Shown: positions 1 through 11,589 of the stretch, in pieces
Numbering within the stretch: position 1 is the first letter of the stretch
How the letters are laid out: each line of letters begins with the position of its first letter
Source: Symbiodinium natans
Taxonomy: Eukaryota; Sar; Dinophyceae; Suessiales; Symbiodiniaceae
Assembly (NCBI GenBank): GCA_905221605.1
Contig: CAJNDS010002107.1
Span: forward strand, 511,386-575,385
Direction: 5' to 3'
DNA: 64,000 nt
The notes under the pieces: generated by a model
Databases searched by the model: none
Seen by the model: the letters and a program-made list of their open reading frames with translations, nothing else
What the model was told of the DNA's origin: nothing
Made by a program: the position numbers and the translations under genes

Positions 1-266
1 GTGGCATGGTTTGATCAGTGCCCATGCTCCTCCAAGCAGACCGTATCTCCTGAGCCCTGAACCTGCAAGTAGGGCTCAACCCCCCCGCCCAACCCAAAAC
101 CCTAAGCCTAAACCCTAAACCCTAAACGCTAAACGCTAAACGCTAAACCCTAAACCCTAAACCCTAAACCCTAAACCCTAAACCCTAAACCCTAGACCCT
201 AAACCCCCTTATGCCTAAACCTGCATTAATCGGGCGTTTGCTGCCTATGAACCTCCAACAATTGAG

Positions 267-331
267 GTACTGGTTGTCCGCCGCCTGGCCCTGGCGAGCG
301 CTCGCTGGAAGGCTTCTTTTTGTCGGAGAGG
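267..331 (+). CDS. Probable exon, MgtE/SLC41-type Mg2+ transporter (upstream exon)
   Basis: The exon follows an AG at 265-266 and ends near a GT at 332. One open frame starts VLVVRRLALA, which resembles the conserved VVRxLAxG stretch after the second membrane helix of MgtE-type transporters. Order and strand fit the better-supported exons downstream. The splice phase to the next exon is not resolved, so an additional exon or a different 3' end is possible. Confidence 0.4.
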
Positions 332-1247
332 GTGGGGGTGGGGGGGGGGGGGGGTGCCGAGTGTGGTCCAGTTTAGGGTTTAGGGTTTGGGGTTTAGGGT
401 TTGGGGTTTAGGGTGTAGGGTTTAGGGTACTTACGACACATGCCCAAGGATTGGGCTGACTTCATGTCGTCTTGGGCTGTTGAGACCACTGAACCCTCAA
501 CCCCAAACCCGCATCGGATGTTGAGTTTCAGATGGTTAGCCAGCCCATAGCTTCTTCTGTGCCTTCGGCCGGCCTGTCGGGATATGTATATATATATATA
601 TATACATATGGAGTCAGTTCCCTATATCATGTCTTTGTGTGCCCCAAATTATAGGGGCCGCCTGAAAACAAGGACCGCAAACCGGACCACGATTTGGAGA
701 ACTCGCGAAAAACCACATATCTGAAACATATGTATATATATATATATATCTATATGTAGACTTTGCCGACAACTTCATGGAGGTATCTCACGACGCGGCG
801 CATGCTTGGAGGAGGTTAGATTGCATGAACGTGCCGCAAGCCTGTAGGGGTATGTGAGGGGCTCAGGTGCTTAGATGAGTTGTAGCTCCGGTTTTGTTTT
901 GGCCCAAGCATAGCGTGTGCAATCATCCGAATTATCCCGGGTACATGCATTCAAGTACGATGAAGAGTCACCGTGCTGTTCTGGTCAAGCGTGTTTTCAT
1001 GTGCGACCCACGTCAGACCAGTCATTCGTGCACTCCTCCCAACCGTGAACGCAAAAACCCTAACACCCTAAACCCTAAACCCACTCATGTGGAGTTGGTT
1101 CTCAGCCCAGGGGAGGCCTTCTACCTGTACCGAACCTAGCCCAAGGAAACGGAAGTCACCCGCCCTGAACCCTAAGCCCTAGGCCACCTCAAACCCTAAA
1201 CCTCAAACGCTAAACCCTAAACCCCAAACCCTGAACCCCGCACAGAG

Positions 1248-1319
1248 CCAGTCGACTGGCGAGGCCAAGGGAGTGGAGCCTGCCGTTTCGGTGAGACGGA
1301 TCGTGGGCCCAGCACCTGG
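1248..1319 (+). CDS. Possible exon, unassigned
   Basis: A GC-rich open island lies between a CCCTAAA block and a TTTAGGG block. It is preceded by AG (1246-1247) and followed by a GC dinucleotide that could be a 5' splice site. One frame reads QSTGEAKGVEPAVSVRRIVG. I see no family match. It lies within the span of the Mg transporter gene but does not clearly belong to it. Confidence 0.3.
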
Positions 1320-1901
1320 GCAGGGTTTAGGGTTTAGGGTTCAGGGTTTAGGGTTTAGGGTGTCATGAGGGTTTGAGGGTTTAGGGGTTTGCTGAGGTTT
1401 GAGGGTCTGCTAGGGTTTGAGGGGTTTGGGGGTTTGCTGATATTTCAGGGTTTGCTAGGGTTTGAGGGTTTAGGGGATTGCTGATTTTTCAGAGTTTGCT
1501 AGGGTTTGAGGGTTTGGGGGTTTAGGGGTGTGCTGAGGTTTGAGGGTTTGCTAGGGCTTGAGGGTTTGAGGGTTTAGGGGTTTGCTGAGGTTTGAGGGTT
1601 TGACAGTGTGGGAGTGGGGTGGAGGGGTGCTGTCAACTTTCGACGTGCAGCGGCGAAGGGGGTAGCTTCCTCGGTGCTTCTGGCTCTTGAAGGTGTCTGC
1701 TGTAGCCTTAGCCCATGGACAGAGTTTTTCGCTTAGAGCCCGAGTCTAAGTGAACTGTACCCTAAACCTTAAAACCCTAAACCGTAACCCCACTACCCGA
1801 AACCCTAAACCCCTAAACCCCTAAACCCCCAAACCCCTAAGCCCCTAAATCCCCAAACCCTTGAACCCCTAAACCCCTAAACCCACGAACCAATGCCTCA
1901 G

Positions 1902-1989
1902 GAGATCATCGTGGGCGCCAAGCTGGCGCTTGTCCTCTTTGGTGCCGCCTTCCTCCGCTGCGCGATCTTTAAGGCACGGGAGCATCTGG
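1902..1989 (+). CDS. Exon, MgtE/SLC41-type Mg2+ transporter (membrane helix)
   Basis: The exon begins after AG at 1900-1901 and ends before GT at 1990. It encodes EIIVGAKLALVLFGAAFLR followed by a short basic stretch: one membrane helix with the 'EIxVG...AFLR' pattern typical of MgtE/SLC41 divalent-cation transporters in the plasma or organelle membrane. The last base joins in phase to the exon at 2525. Confidence comes mainly from the downstream exons of the same gene. Confidence 0.65.
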
Positions 1990-2524
1990 GTCAGGGGTTG
2001 CAGGGTCCGGGGTTTAGGGGTCAGAGGTTTAGTTTAGGGGTTTATGGTTTCGATCTCAGGGTTTAGGGCTCTTTGTTCAGTTGTAGTGTTTGGTGCAAAG
2101 GCTGTATGCTGGCAGATTCAGCAGTTGCAGTACTGAGGCCTTACAGGACTTTCAATGCTGGCTATTGCCTTTGTGGATCTTGTGAGAGATATAGCCCATA
2201 ATTAAGGAACGTTCCTTGAAACTCCAGTACGGATGGTAATTGTCAGATTTAATTAAGGAATCTTCCTGAAGTGAGAGGGAGAGGTATTGGGCCCGACTAT
2301 CCCAAACCCTAAGCCCTAAGCCCGAAACAAGCTTGCTCTCGAAAGCGTCCCGAACTCCGATGCCTTACGGAGAACAGTTTGGGCGTTGAACACCGCTGAG
2401 TCCCCACCCCAAACTGTATTTACTGTAGGGCCTAGGGTAAACCCTAAACCCTAAAACCTACTAAACCCTAAACCCTAAACCTTAAACCCTAAACCCTAAA
2501 CCCTAAATCATGCGGACTTCAGAG

Positions 2525-2594
2525 TCCTCCGCCTCAACATCACGCGGGAAGCCGAGGTCTACGGCGCGGAGTGCGTCGCCATCTGCTTGTCCAT
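2525..2594 (+). CDS. Exon, MgtE/SLC41-type Mg2+ transporter
   Basis: The exon is read after AGAG at 2521-2524 and encodes a short loop (NITREAEVYG) and the start of the next helix (AECVAICLSM). The proposed donor at 2595 is GC, a 5' site common in dinoflagellates. Splicing to 2829 completes an ATG codon and continues the helix as LVIVFCSTALG without loss of frame. Reading straight on instead gives a TAA at 2644, so a terminal exon is the alternative. Confidence 0.6.
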
Positions 2595-2828
2595 GCCCCC
2601 TGTCAGCTGGGAGTGGGAGTTTGACAAAAGCCTACAACGGAACTAAACCCTAAACCCTAAACCCTAAACCCTAAACCCTAATTAAACCCTAAACCCTGAA
2701 CCCTAAACCCCAAACCCTAAACCCTAAACCCTAAAGCCTAAACCTTGAACTCTATACACCCTAAGCCCTAAACACTATACACCCTAAACGGCTGAACCCC
2801 TCAAACACGCGCCCTCCTTGTCTTCTAG

Positions 2829-2891
2829 GTTGGTCATCGTCTTCTGCTCGACGGCCCTGGGCGCGGCCCTCCCCATCGTCCTCAACAAGCG
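2829..2891 (+). CDS. Exon, MgtE/SLC41-type Mg2+ transporter (pore-region helix)
   Basis: The acceptor AG is at 2827-2828. The exon encodes LVIVFCSTALGAALPIVLNK, the helix that precedes the invariant family signature in MgtE/SLC41 (LGxxLPxxLxKxG). The donor is GC at 2892-2893. Joining to 3234 restores RLGLDPAHAG exactly across a split arginine codon. The intron starts in a G-rich block and has the exon bases GGCTT at both junctions, typical of dinoflagellate introns. Confidence 0.75.
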
Positions 2892-3233
2892 GCTTTGCAG
2901 GGGTTTTGGGGTTTTGGGTGTGTTGGGTGTTTCGGGTGTTTTGGGTGTTTTGGGGTTTTTGGTTGGGGGTTTGAGGGGTTTTGGGTTTTCGGGTTTTTGG
3001 GGTTTTGGGTCTTTGGGTTAGGATTTAGGGGATTAGGGCTTGAATTTGGGAGTTTAGTGTTTAGGGATCTCTGCAAATCCTAGACCCTGAGCCTTCAGTT
3101 CATTTATCTATAGTTCCCGTGCTTCAGGTTGTTTGGGGTCTGTACTTGGAGGTCCAGGGGTACTTCGATCTAATTTTTTTGTAGTTCCCCCACGGATCTA
3201 GAAGCCCCCAACGTTTGCCCCCCATGAACCGAG

Positions 3234-3273
3234 GCTTGGATTGGATCCCGCACATGCTGGCGCTACGATCCAA
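3234..3273 (+). CDS. Exon, MgtE/SLC41-type Mg2+ transporter (DPAHAG signature)
   Basis: The exon follows AG at 3232-3233 and encodes LGLDPAHAGATIQ, the most conserved signature of the MgtE family, whose Asp lies in the ion pathway. The donor is a GT at 3274, or possibly 3281. The next exon (normally the helix with MD..G..I) was not found in this window. If the remaining exons are absent, the gene could be fragmentary; long introns could also place them beyond my recognition. Confidence 0.75.
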
Positions 3274-3306
3274 GTGCTCCGTGGATCTGACAATTGACTG
3301 GTTGGT

Positions 3307-3363
3307 TTTGGGATGTTCCCCCCTGATACTCGTACCCCTATTATAATCCCTATAAAGGACTCT
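3307..3363 (+). mobile_element. MITE-like family B, truncated copy
   Basis: This shares the left terminal sequence TTGGGATGTTCCCCCCT and the internal CCCCTATTATAATCCC with three other copies (33,213; 36,972; 42,941). The right arm stops early at AAGGACT. It lies in the intron after the last visible Mg transporter exon. Confidence 0.6.
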
Positions 3364-3760
3364 GAGCCTGCACCTGTTAGAGCATGCACTTTGAGACGCA
3401 TCACGAAGCGCAGACCGGGGCTCAGCGCGTTGCATCAATCAAGTCATTCCTTCTGCCCTGAACCCGCAGCCCTCAGCCCTCAACCCCAAACCCCTACGCG
3501 CTTTAGGGTTTGGGGTGTGATGTTTAGGACCAAAGTTTAGGGTTTAGGGTTCCAAAATTCCGAAGGGCACTTGCAGAATGAGGCTGATGGATGTCAGTGG
3601 TGTGGCGCTGACTTGCGCAGGGTCCTCAGCCGAGGACTCCCAAAACATGTCCCACAGCCATGATAGGCCTTCATGCTCGGAGGCCCGATTTCGGATTCAG
3701 CTGTTAGGAAAAAATCTGCGCTCGATGAGACGCACAACAGGGACCCTAATGTAGAAGAGC

Positions 3761-3857
3761 CCCCCCCCCCCCACCCCCCCCCCCCACCCCGCCCCCCCAC
3801 CCCCCCCCCCCCCCCACCCCCCCCCCCACCCCCCCCCCCCCCACCCCCCCCCCCACC
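3761..3857. repeat. Poly-C low-complexity tract
   Basis: About 97 bases of C runs with A and occasional G interruptions. Apparent proline-only or glycine-only reading frames through it are composition artefacts. Length is likely unstable or poorly resolved by sequencing. Confidence 0.85.
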
Positions 3858-4201
3858 CCATTTGTGTAGAGGTCCAGGTGAACCCCTACCCCGAATCCCC
3901 ACAATGTGGCGGGATTGCAGCTTGTCGGCAGCTGTGCCTGAGGTCATCTCCAGCATGGTTCTGGGATTCAAAGCCGCCTGGAAGCATGCGGGGGCCCGTT
4001 CATAAGTGGTACTTAGGGTTAGGGGCTCAGGGTTGCGGAATCCTGTTGCTTGTATTCTGAGAAGTCCTTGAGGCAGTGGAAGGCCCTAAAACCTAAACAT
4101 TAAACTCTGAAGACTATGGTTCCGTTCTTCTGAATCCCCTGCCCTAAACCTTCAACCGAAAACCCCTTAGCCGCAGGCCTCTAAGCCCCAACATCTGCAA
4201 G

Positions 4202-4290
4202 GATGGCTCCGTGCATGGAGAGACGACGACCAGCCTCAGCGTCGTCTCCGAGAGCCTGCACAAGGCCGCCGCACAGCTCTTTCTTGTTCA
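4202..4290 (+). CDS. Probable exon, unassigned
   Basis: After CAAG (AG 4200-4201) an open GC-rich frame reads DGSVHGETTTSLSVVSESLH and then KAAAQLF. A GC dinucleotide inside GCTCTTTC is a possible donor. It is preceded by a C-rich block. It could be the cytosolic tail of the upstream transporter or a separate gene; no family was recognised. Confidence 0.4.
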
Positions 4291-7200
4291 GTATTATCTT
4301 GCCACATACCAGTATTTGCATATCCCATACCCTAGTCCCGTCCATGTGATATGATGAGTAAGGGTGATTGTGATATATCGGATTTGTTGAATATGATTTA
4401 AGAGGTTTATATTGACATGAAACTCAATGTGCAAGTATGTTTAGTATATTCAAGTGGGCACATATGTATACATATATCAGTTTTCACACTTTACATAAGT
4501 GTAAGTATATATATATATATGTATATATGTATCTAGAGATACTACCTTGTAGATTTTGAAATATATTTGGGATTTCGTAAACGATGTGGCAAGAAGAAAC
4601 ACAGCACCATACGCCCTCTAAATCCCAAACTCGAAAACCCCAGCCCCTAGACCCTGAACCCCCTAAACCCCAGGCCCTCCGCACCCCCTGAAGCCCTAAA
4701 GCCTAAACCCTAAACCCTTTTGTTGGCCTCTTTAAGTTTCAAGGTTTCAGGGTGAAAAGTCCAAAAAGCAGGCGGCTCCGCCGACCCCTGCACCAGCGCC
4801 GGTGCCTTGAAGCTCAGTTGGGATCCGGACCTCCCCCCTTTAAAAAGGGGGGGGGAAAGGCCCCTCTGACATGCTGAGCCGCTGAGCTTGGGGAAAACCA
4901 GGGCTTTTTGGGTTTAGGGTTTCAGGTTTGGGGTTTAGGGCTAAGGGTTTAGGGTTTAGGGTTGGGTTTAGGGCTTAGGGTTTAGGGTTTAGGGGTTTGC
5001 TGTCCTCCGCTAGCTACATGAAGCCACAGGGAACAGCCTCAGAGAGATCGTGCCTCCCGCTTCATGCCCTGTTCGCGCGCCAGCTGCTATTTGCTCTCAG
5101 CTCGCAGAGTTCGGATGATGGCCTTGCCCCCTCGAGAGGCGATGCATCGGCAGACGTCTTTGCAACACAACGCCGACACATTCAAAGGTTGTCGTGGTAA
5201 TCGCCTCTTTCAAGACTTATTCCTGACCCAAGAACCACCTGGTTAGCAGCAGCTGTCCAGGACACACGATGTACGCCAGAAAGGTTGAGGTTCTTAGGGT
5301 TCTTAGGATTTCTTGGGGGTCCTTGCCCGCGGTTCGGTTGCAGGGTTTAGAACAAGTTCTCCCGCAACACGAAGCCATGGATGCCTCGGCGCTTGAAGGC
5401 GGGGTGTTTTTGGGGGCTTCGGGGATCTTGCCGGACTTAGGGTAGGGGTTTAGGGTTTCGGGTTTGGGGTTTTCGGGGTTCAGGGTTTGGGATTTTGGGG
5501 TTGGGTTGTAGGGTTTTTGGTGTTCAGGGTTTAGGGTTTGGGGTTAAGGGTTTCGGATTTCGGGGTTTTGGGTTTAGGGATTGGTTGTAGGGAAAGGTTT
5601 GAGCTGTCAGGGGTTCGAAGAAGCGCATGGCTCCTCTCAAATTTCGCCTGTTGCTAAGGAGTTTAGGATTTAGAGCCATTTCCCCGCGAAGCAGCGAAGC
5701 AGCAGAAAGTAAAAGCCCGCTGTGAGGCAAGATGGGCGGGGGCCCCAGGAGCAGGTCCTTGAAGGGTTGGGCTGGTCCAGGGTTTAGGGCCGGGTCTTCA
5801 CAGAATCTGTAGCCCCAGGCTCCCAAGGGCAGGAAGTGAGCGTGAAACCCAAACCCTGCAGCCTAAACCCTGGCAAAGACCCAAGTAGAGAGGATTTAGG
5901 GCTCAGGGTTGATCAGCCCCGCTGCCCATAAAATATCTACAGTTGGGCTGATGCTGCAGTGAGGTTCCTTGCTACATATTCTGCAAGTAGAACCACAACA
6001 GTGAACTTAGGGGGCTTCTTTTTGGGTTGCAGATACCCATGAGCCTCATGGCGGGCAACCGAACCATGGGGCCACGAAGCAGTTGTCTGCGACAAAAAGG
6101 CCTTTTCAGTGCATGGAGGAAGTCCCTACAAACTCCTGACCTGCGAGCTGACAGGCCAACGAGCTCACAGAAAATGAAACTAAGTGCGATAGTGGGCAAA
6201 ATGTTAAGCTCTCTGTGCTGTGGAGGCCCACACAGGCCTGCGCAACCCGCATCGCAACCATGACTTGACCCGGCCCACGCCTGCGCAAGCCGCAGACCTT
6301 CCCCAATACGCAAAACATTGGGCACTATCGACCTGAACGGCATTTCTGCTGCGAGACAAAGAAAGACCTTCGAAGTTCTGCAAAATGGACCTTGCCAGCA
6401 TGGGCGTGTATTGCCGAGGCCCCTCCAAGCCCCGATAGGTCCGATAGATGTAAGTAGACTTGTTTTGGGTGGGTATGTCCGCAGATTGCTACACACTCAC
6501 AAAGCGTCTTTCCGTTTGGTTGCCCCAACGCTAAAACCCGAAACCCTAAACCCTAAACCCTAAAACTCTAATTAAACCCTAAGCCCCAAACTCTAACAAC
6601 CCATTCATAAAGTCTCCCTGGAAACGTGCCACTGCGGCCCAAGGTGGAGAAAGCTCGGCCGCCTCCCTGGCATCCTTCTCCGAGGCCGGGACTCTTCAAA
6701 ACCCTGAAGTTGAGGTTTAGGTTTTAGGGTTTCAGGGTTTAGGGTGTAGGGTTTAGGGTTTGAGGTTTAGGGTATGAGGTTTAGGGTTTAGGGTTGAGGG
6801 GGGGGGGGACGGTCGCTTGGGGATTGACCCTCTTGTCCCTTCTGAGAACTATAGCTCCGATCTTTGGTTTAGGGTTTATGCCGACTGCCAGCCAGGGGCA
6901 GCAAAGCCCGCTGCTGGCTGCCATCCGCAGGGAGGTGGAGGCCCGGGCCCCAGAAACCAGGGTTTAGGGCTCGAGGTCGGGGTTGGGGTTAAGTTTTGAT
7001 TCAAGTGGTACGTGTTGCAAGAGATCAAGAACATTGAAGACTTGAACGACTTTTGGGCGAACGTTTTGGATGTTATTTGGCTGATTTTCTGGGTGTGGTT
7101 TTGGAGAGGCTGCAAAACAGGTCAGAGAGGGAGATCTTGCGCAAACCAAAAGAAGTCTTCGAAGTAAGTCGTTCCATGTGAGAAAGCGGAGATATCTTTG

Positions 7201-7660
7201 GTGACTTACCACAACAAGCGAGAATTCCGAAAGAATTCATTCCGTTGGCAAAAATGACGATCTTTGTCAATCTTCTGACAGAAGCCTTTTCAGTTGATTT
7301 GTCACAAGGCGCGAAGATGCCCTTGAGTTCATAAATGCCCCAGATTAGGCTACTGCTGGCTAGAACCAGAACCACAGTAGTCCCACTTTCCTAGGTAGAA
7401 TTTGGGGACCCTTCAAAGGGAACCCGTCTCAACCCTCTTCCGGCTCTCTTAAACAGAGACCTTATTGAGGGGGTCTATATCCCCAAAAGTCCCGCAATCC
7501 TATCCTATACTTCAAGTCCAGCCAAGAACCTCCAAGTAGGGCAGAACTTGCAGAGCAGACCCGAGCCAGTCTGACGCAGAAGCCTACGCCATGACCCATA
7601 TCATCCTGCCCTGAATGTCCCTTAATATGATTGCAGCACAAAACATATGGGAGTTTACGA
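4291..7660. other. Host intergenic or intronic DNA, no recognisable gene
   Basis: Unique stretches (4,280-4,600; 5,000-5,290; 5,570-6,530; 6,990-7,850) alternate with TTTAGGG/CCCTAAA blocks and a few TA dinucleotide runs (for example 4,504-4,530). Several open frames up to 174 codons exist on either strand, but none has motifs, splice context or codon bias that I can support. Confidence 0.5.
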
Positions 7661-7661
7661 C

Positions 7662-7731
7662 CCGAAAATAGACCCCCCAAATAGTAAGATTCTCTTCTAA
7701 TAAGGACCCAATAAGGTACCCCTATTTTCGG
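7662..7731 (-). mobile_element. MITE-like family C, copy 1
   Basis: Ends are a perfect 10-bp inverted repeat (CCGAAAATAG ... CTATTTTCGG). The reverse complement of the interior (GGTCCTTATTAGAAGAGAATC) matches the copy at 34,270 with few differences. No coding capacity, so non-autonomous. Confidence 0.6.
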
Positions 7732-7739
7732 AACACCCA

Positions 7740-10700
7740 TATCCTGCTTACATCTCGGCTCCCTGTTTTTTGTATCTGAGGCCGTGGAAGATCGGCTGCT
7801 GGTGCGGGTCGGACCTTACCCTGGGGGTGGTCGATGGGTTCAATGACAGCAGCTCATGGGTTTAGAGTTTAGGGTTTGGGGTTTAGGGTTTAGGGTTTAG
7901 GGTTTAGGGTTGCATTCTCCAAAGAAGGAGGGTTTCGGGTGGAGTGGCCTCCAGCATGGGTTTGATCGTTTCAAGGTTTCGCTGTGCTGGCAGTGTTGAT
8001 TGAAGCATGGGGTCCAGCCTTCGAGCCTAGCCCGGGCGTCTCAGAAAGAGGCTCCTAGCTTTCTCACCCTTCATGAACTATGAGCCATTTTCGATTCCGT
8101 GCTTGTGTTCAGAGGGCTACAAAGACTGCAAGCGGTACACCAAAAACACCAAGTGCAAATCTGGGGCCACTCAGCCAGATACTCTCCGCCGAGACCATGT
8201 GGTGTCTGCAGCACCGTATCGGCCACTTCGCTTCTTCACAAAAGTAGCCTGACTGCGCGAGGCGCCCATCGATTTTACACATGACAGTGGGCCGCGCGTG
8301 GGAAAAACGGAACCCCTACGCCCCAAGCCTGGTGCCAGCGCATCTTGAGAAATTTCGGACCCCAAACCTGGCAAAAGTAGAGCCCCCAACCCCACCCATC
8401 AAAACCCGTTTGATGTTTTAGTTATCATAAGGATCCCAACATGATTTATTTTGACGTTTCGTTCTGGGGGACCCTCAAGCCAAGCCCAAAAAACTTCTTC
8501 ACCCTAGAAGCAAAACCTGACCCCTAAACCCAATAAACCTTTAAATCCTGAAGAAGCTTGAACCCTAAACCCTAAATCCTAAACCCTAAACCCTAAACCC
8601 TAAACTTAAATTAAAACCCCAAACCCTGAACCCTGAACCCTAAACCCTAAACCCTAAACCCAATGGGCCTCTAAATCCTGAAGAAGCTTGAAGCCAGATT
8701 ACGCGCCTGGAGCGTCAGAGCTTCGATGCAACAGCGGCCTGGGGCCTAAGCCTTCGAGGGTTTAGGGTTTAGGGTTTAGGGTTTAGGGTTTAGGGTTTGA
8801 GGTTTAGGGCTTAAGGAAATAGGTTTAGGGTTTTGGGATTTATGATTTGGGCAGTTTTCTCCAAATTGGGGTCCATGTTAGCGTTTAAGGTCTCAGGGTT
8901 AACTTTGAGTTCTGATCCCAGGTCCCAGCGCCTTACATGTCATTCCTCCTTTACGCCTGAAGCTTTAACTCGTGCTTCCCTTTTCAGTCCATGTTGCAAT
9001 GCTCCAAGAAGTTTCGGGTTCAGGCCCTAAACCCTAAACCCTACACCCTAAACCCTAAACCCTAAAACCTATTTCGTTGTTTTTGTCGAAAGCCCGGTTT
9101 CCCCTCCCTCTAGGGTTGTTTGCGCCCTTAAGCCGAAGCCCTCAACCCAAAACGCTTGAAGCACGTCGCCTCACCGACACTAGGGTTTAGGGTTTAGGGT
9201 TCAGGGTCTAGGTTCAAGAGCGAAGAAAACGGTACTTTCGCAGAATATTCTCCAGCGTAACTACACCCAATGTCGCTGCAAAGGTCTTCTTCTCGTCCTC
9301 GTTTTTCTTAGTGATCCTGTCCTCTCAGGGCCTGTGCTAGGAGACAAACTAAACCCTAAACCCTAAATCCTAAACCCTATATCCTAAACCCTAAATCCTA
9401 AACCCTAAATCCTAAACCCTAAATCCTAAATCCGAAATCCTACACCCTAAATCTTGAATCTTACATGCTAAGCCCTAAGCCCTCAACCCCAAGCCTCCAA
9501 AGGTACTGGAAAAAGTGGCACCAAATGAGCTGAAGCTGCTGGAGGCAGGCGGAAAACTCAAAACCCGAAGCCTTAAACCCTCAACCCTACTAAACCCTAA
9601 ACCTTGAACCCTAAACTCTAAACCCTACACCCTAAACCCTAAACCCTAAATCTTGAACCCTAAACCCTACCTCGGGTGTGCGATCAGACCCCTAGTCTTA
9701 CGGAGGGTCCCTGGAGAAAATAAGACATCATCTGGGCCCTTTTGGTACTTGGACAACCCAAATACATCTCCCAAGGATAGAATGGCTATAGCATTCAGCC
9801 AGAAGAGCAACAATGCAATGCGACTCTGAAGAGTCAATGTTGGTGGCAGGTTTTGGTATTTGACGGAAAGAAATATGCCACCCTAAACCCCAGAAATCCA
9901 AACACCCTAGAACCCTAGGACCCTAAAACCCTAAACCCCTAAAAACCCAAAACCCCAAAACCCTAAACCCCTAAAAATCGACAGGTGGAGTCGCGGCAGC
10001 GGGAGCAGCAGCCTCGGCTTCGCCAGGGCAGCTTTACGGGACTGCGGGGAGGGGGGGGAAGGGGGGGGGGGGCGGTCAGGTGCACGGGCGAATGGGGCTA
10101 AACCCCATTCGCCCGTTTGTCTGTTTGAAAACCCGACGTCTTTGCTAACTTCAAGCAACACAAACCCCCAAACCCAAGACCCCTCAACCCGAAGTACATG
10201 CTGCAAAAATGTCGGCTTGGGGCAGCTGCCAAGGTTTGGTCGAAGCCCTTGCTGTTTCAGTGGCCGCAATGCCTTAAACCCCAAACCCTTTCTGGGCCGA
10301 GGGCCCACCAACACTTGACTGACTCTGAGCCGGGAACTACGGAAGTCGGGATTCCTATACAACCTCCTCGTACATATCTATACCTATGTGTAGAGACACA
10401 CACACACACAATAATACACTGTTTTTGGGGATATATAAGGGCCCTACTGCCGGAATTCCTTACTGGCAGCCAGTAAGAGACCGAATGGGGCGGCCCGCAG
10501 AGGTCCGAGCGGACATTGGCGCAGCTGGATGGACTCGTGCTTGAACCCTGGAGTGCCGGAGATAGGGCCGAAACCCTGAACTCCCCAAGCTTCCCAAATT
10601 CCCGAAACTCCTGCAGCCTCAACTTTCCCTATACTTGGAAACCCCTGACTGAGGGCCCTGCAGCTGTTTCAAAGGGTGAAGGTTGAGACAGCGTCACCTC

Positions 10701-11132
10701 TGCCGCAAACTCGAAACCCCAAAGCCCCGAAAACGTGTGCTTGCTGATGCAAGCGCTTAGGCTGAGGGCTGCAGCCCACACACACAAGGGCTTTGCCGGA
10801 GCTTGACATCTACAAGGTCTTAGGGTCAAGGGATTGAAGGGTGTAAGGGTTTGAAGAGCCCAAGTAGGGTTTAGGGTTCAGGGTTTACGGTTTACGGTTT
10901 ACGGTTTAGGGTAGTTCCAAGCCCCTACGAAACCTTCAGGGACCCTGAACCTTAAAAGCGGTGCATGCCAAGGCTTAATTGGCGTTATTGGGGGGCGATT
11001 GACACCCTAAACCCTAGACCCTAAACCCTAAACCCTAAACCCTAAACCTTAAACCCTAAACCCTAAACCCTAAGCCCTAAGCCCTAAACCCTCAAATTCC
11101 TTCGAAGGGGGAACGCTAAAACCTTCACCGAG
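7740..11132. other. Host DNA rich in telomere-type repeats, no gene recognised
   Basis: Repeat blocks at 7,860-7,915, 8,515-8,670, 8,755-8,850, 9,025-9,070, 9,350-9,670 and 10,985-11,090 separate unique segments. In 9,350-9,430 CCCTAAA alternates with CCTAAAT variants. An (AC)n run lies at 10,395-10,412. I see no supportable exon here, although short ones could be hidden. Confidence 0.5.
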
Positions 11133-11205
11133 GCGCGGCGTCAACGAGGAGCTGCAGTCGATGGTGAAGCGCACGGCCGCCGCACCCCGGCCGCCCTACC
11201 TACGG
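11133..11205 (+). CDS. Probable exon, unassigned
   Basis: Bounded by AG (11,131-11,132) and a GC donor (11,206), and flanked by CCCTAAA upstream and TTTAGGG downstream. The frame reads RGVNEELQSMVKRTAAAPRP, charged and probably helical. No family recognised. Confidence 0.45.
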
Positions 11206-11469
11206 GCTTTGGGGTTCAGGGTTTAGGGTTTAGGGTTTAGGGTTCAGGATTTTAGGGTTTGGGGTTTGGGGTCTAGTGTTCAGGGTTTAGGGTTTAGGCT
11301 TCAGGGTTTAGGGTCTAGGGTTCAGGGCTCAGGGTTCCTCAACTTGGAGGTTCATGGCTACTTACAGACAAGGTGTAGAAGTGAGGGTAGTTCTAGCCCA
11401 TATTCAGGGGTCCTCATAACACGAAGTGCGCGTGATAAGCGCGTGGCCTGGCCACTGAAAGAAAGTTTG

Positions 11470-11512
11470 AAAGGACGCGCGCGGCTGATGCTCGTGATAC
11501 GCGCGGGGTTCA
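11470..11512 (-). repeat. Diverged inverted monomer of the adjacent minisatellite
   Basis: The stretch GCTGATGCTCGTGATACGCG on the + strand is the reverse complement, with a few changes, of the conserved core of the 54-bp repeat that starts about 100 bp downstream. A further half-copy (GCGTGGCCTGGCCA) lies at 11,440-11,453. Confidence 0.6.
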
Positions 11513-11589
11513 TGCTTACGGGGCCGGTTGTCAAGGGCTCTTGGGTTTAGGGCTTTGAGGAGCCCTGGAGCCTTGAAAATCCTAAACAC

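Noticed and set aside
60..215. Chromosome end (true telomere) at the left edge
   Set aside because: The array is short, begins after unique sequence and is only one of about a hundred interstitial arrays in both orientations.
3594..4005. Proline-rich or glycine-rich proteins on the two strands
   Set aside because: They are translations of the poly-C tract.
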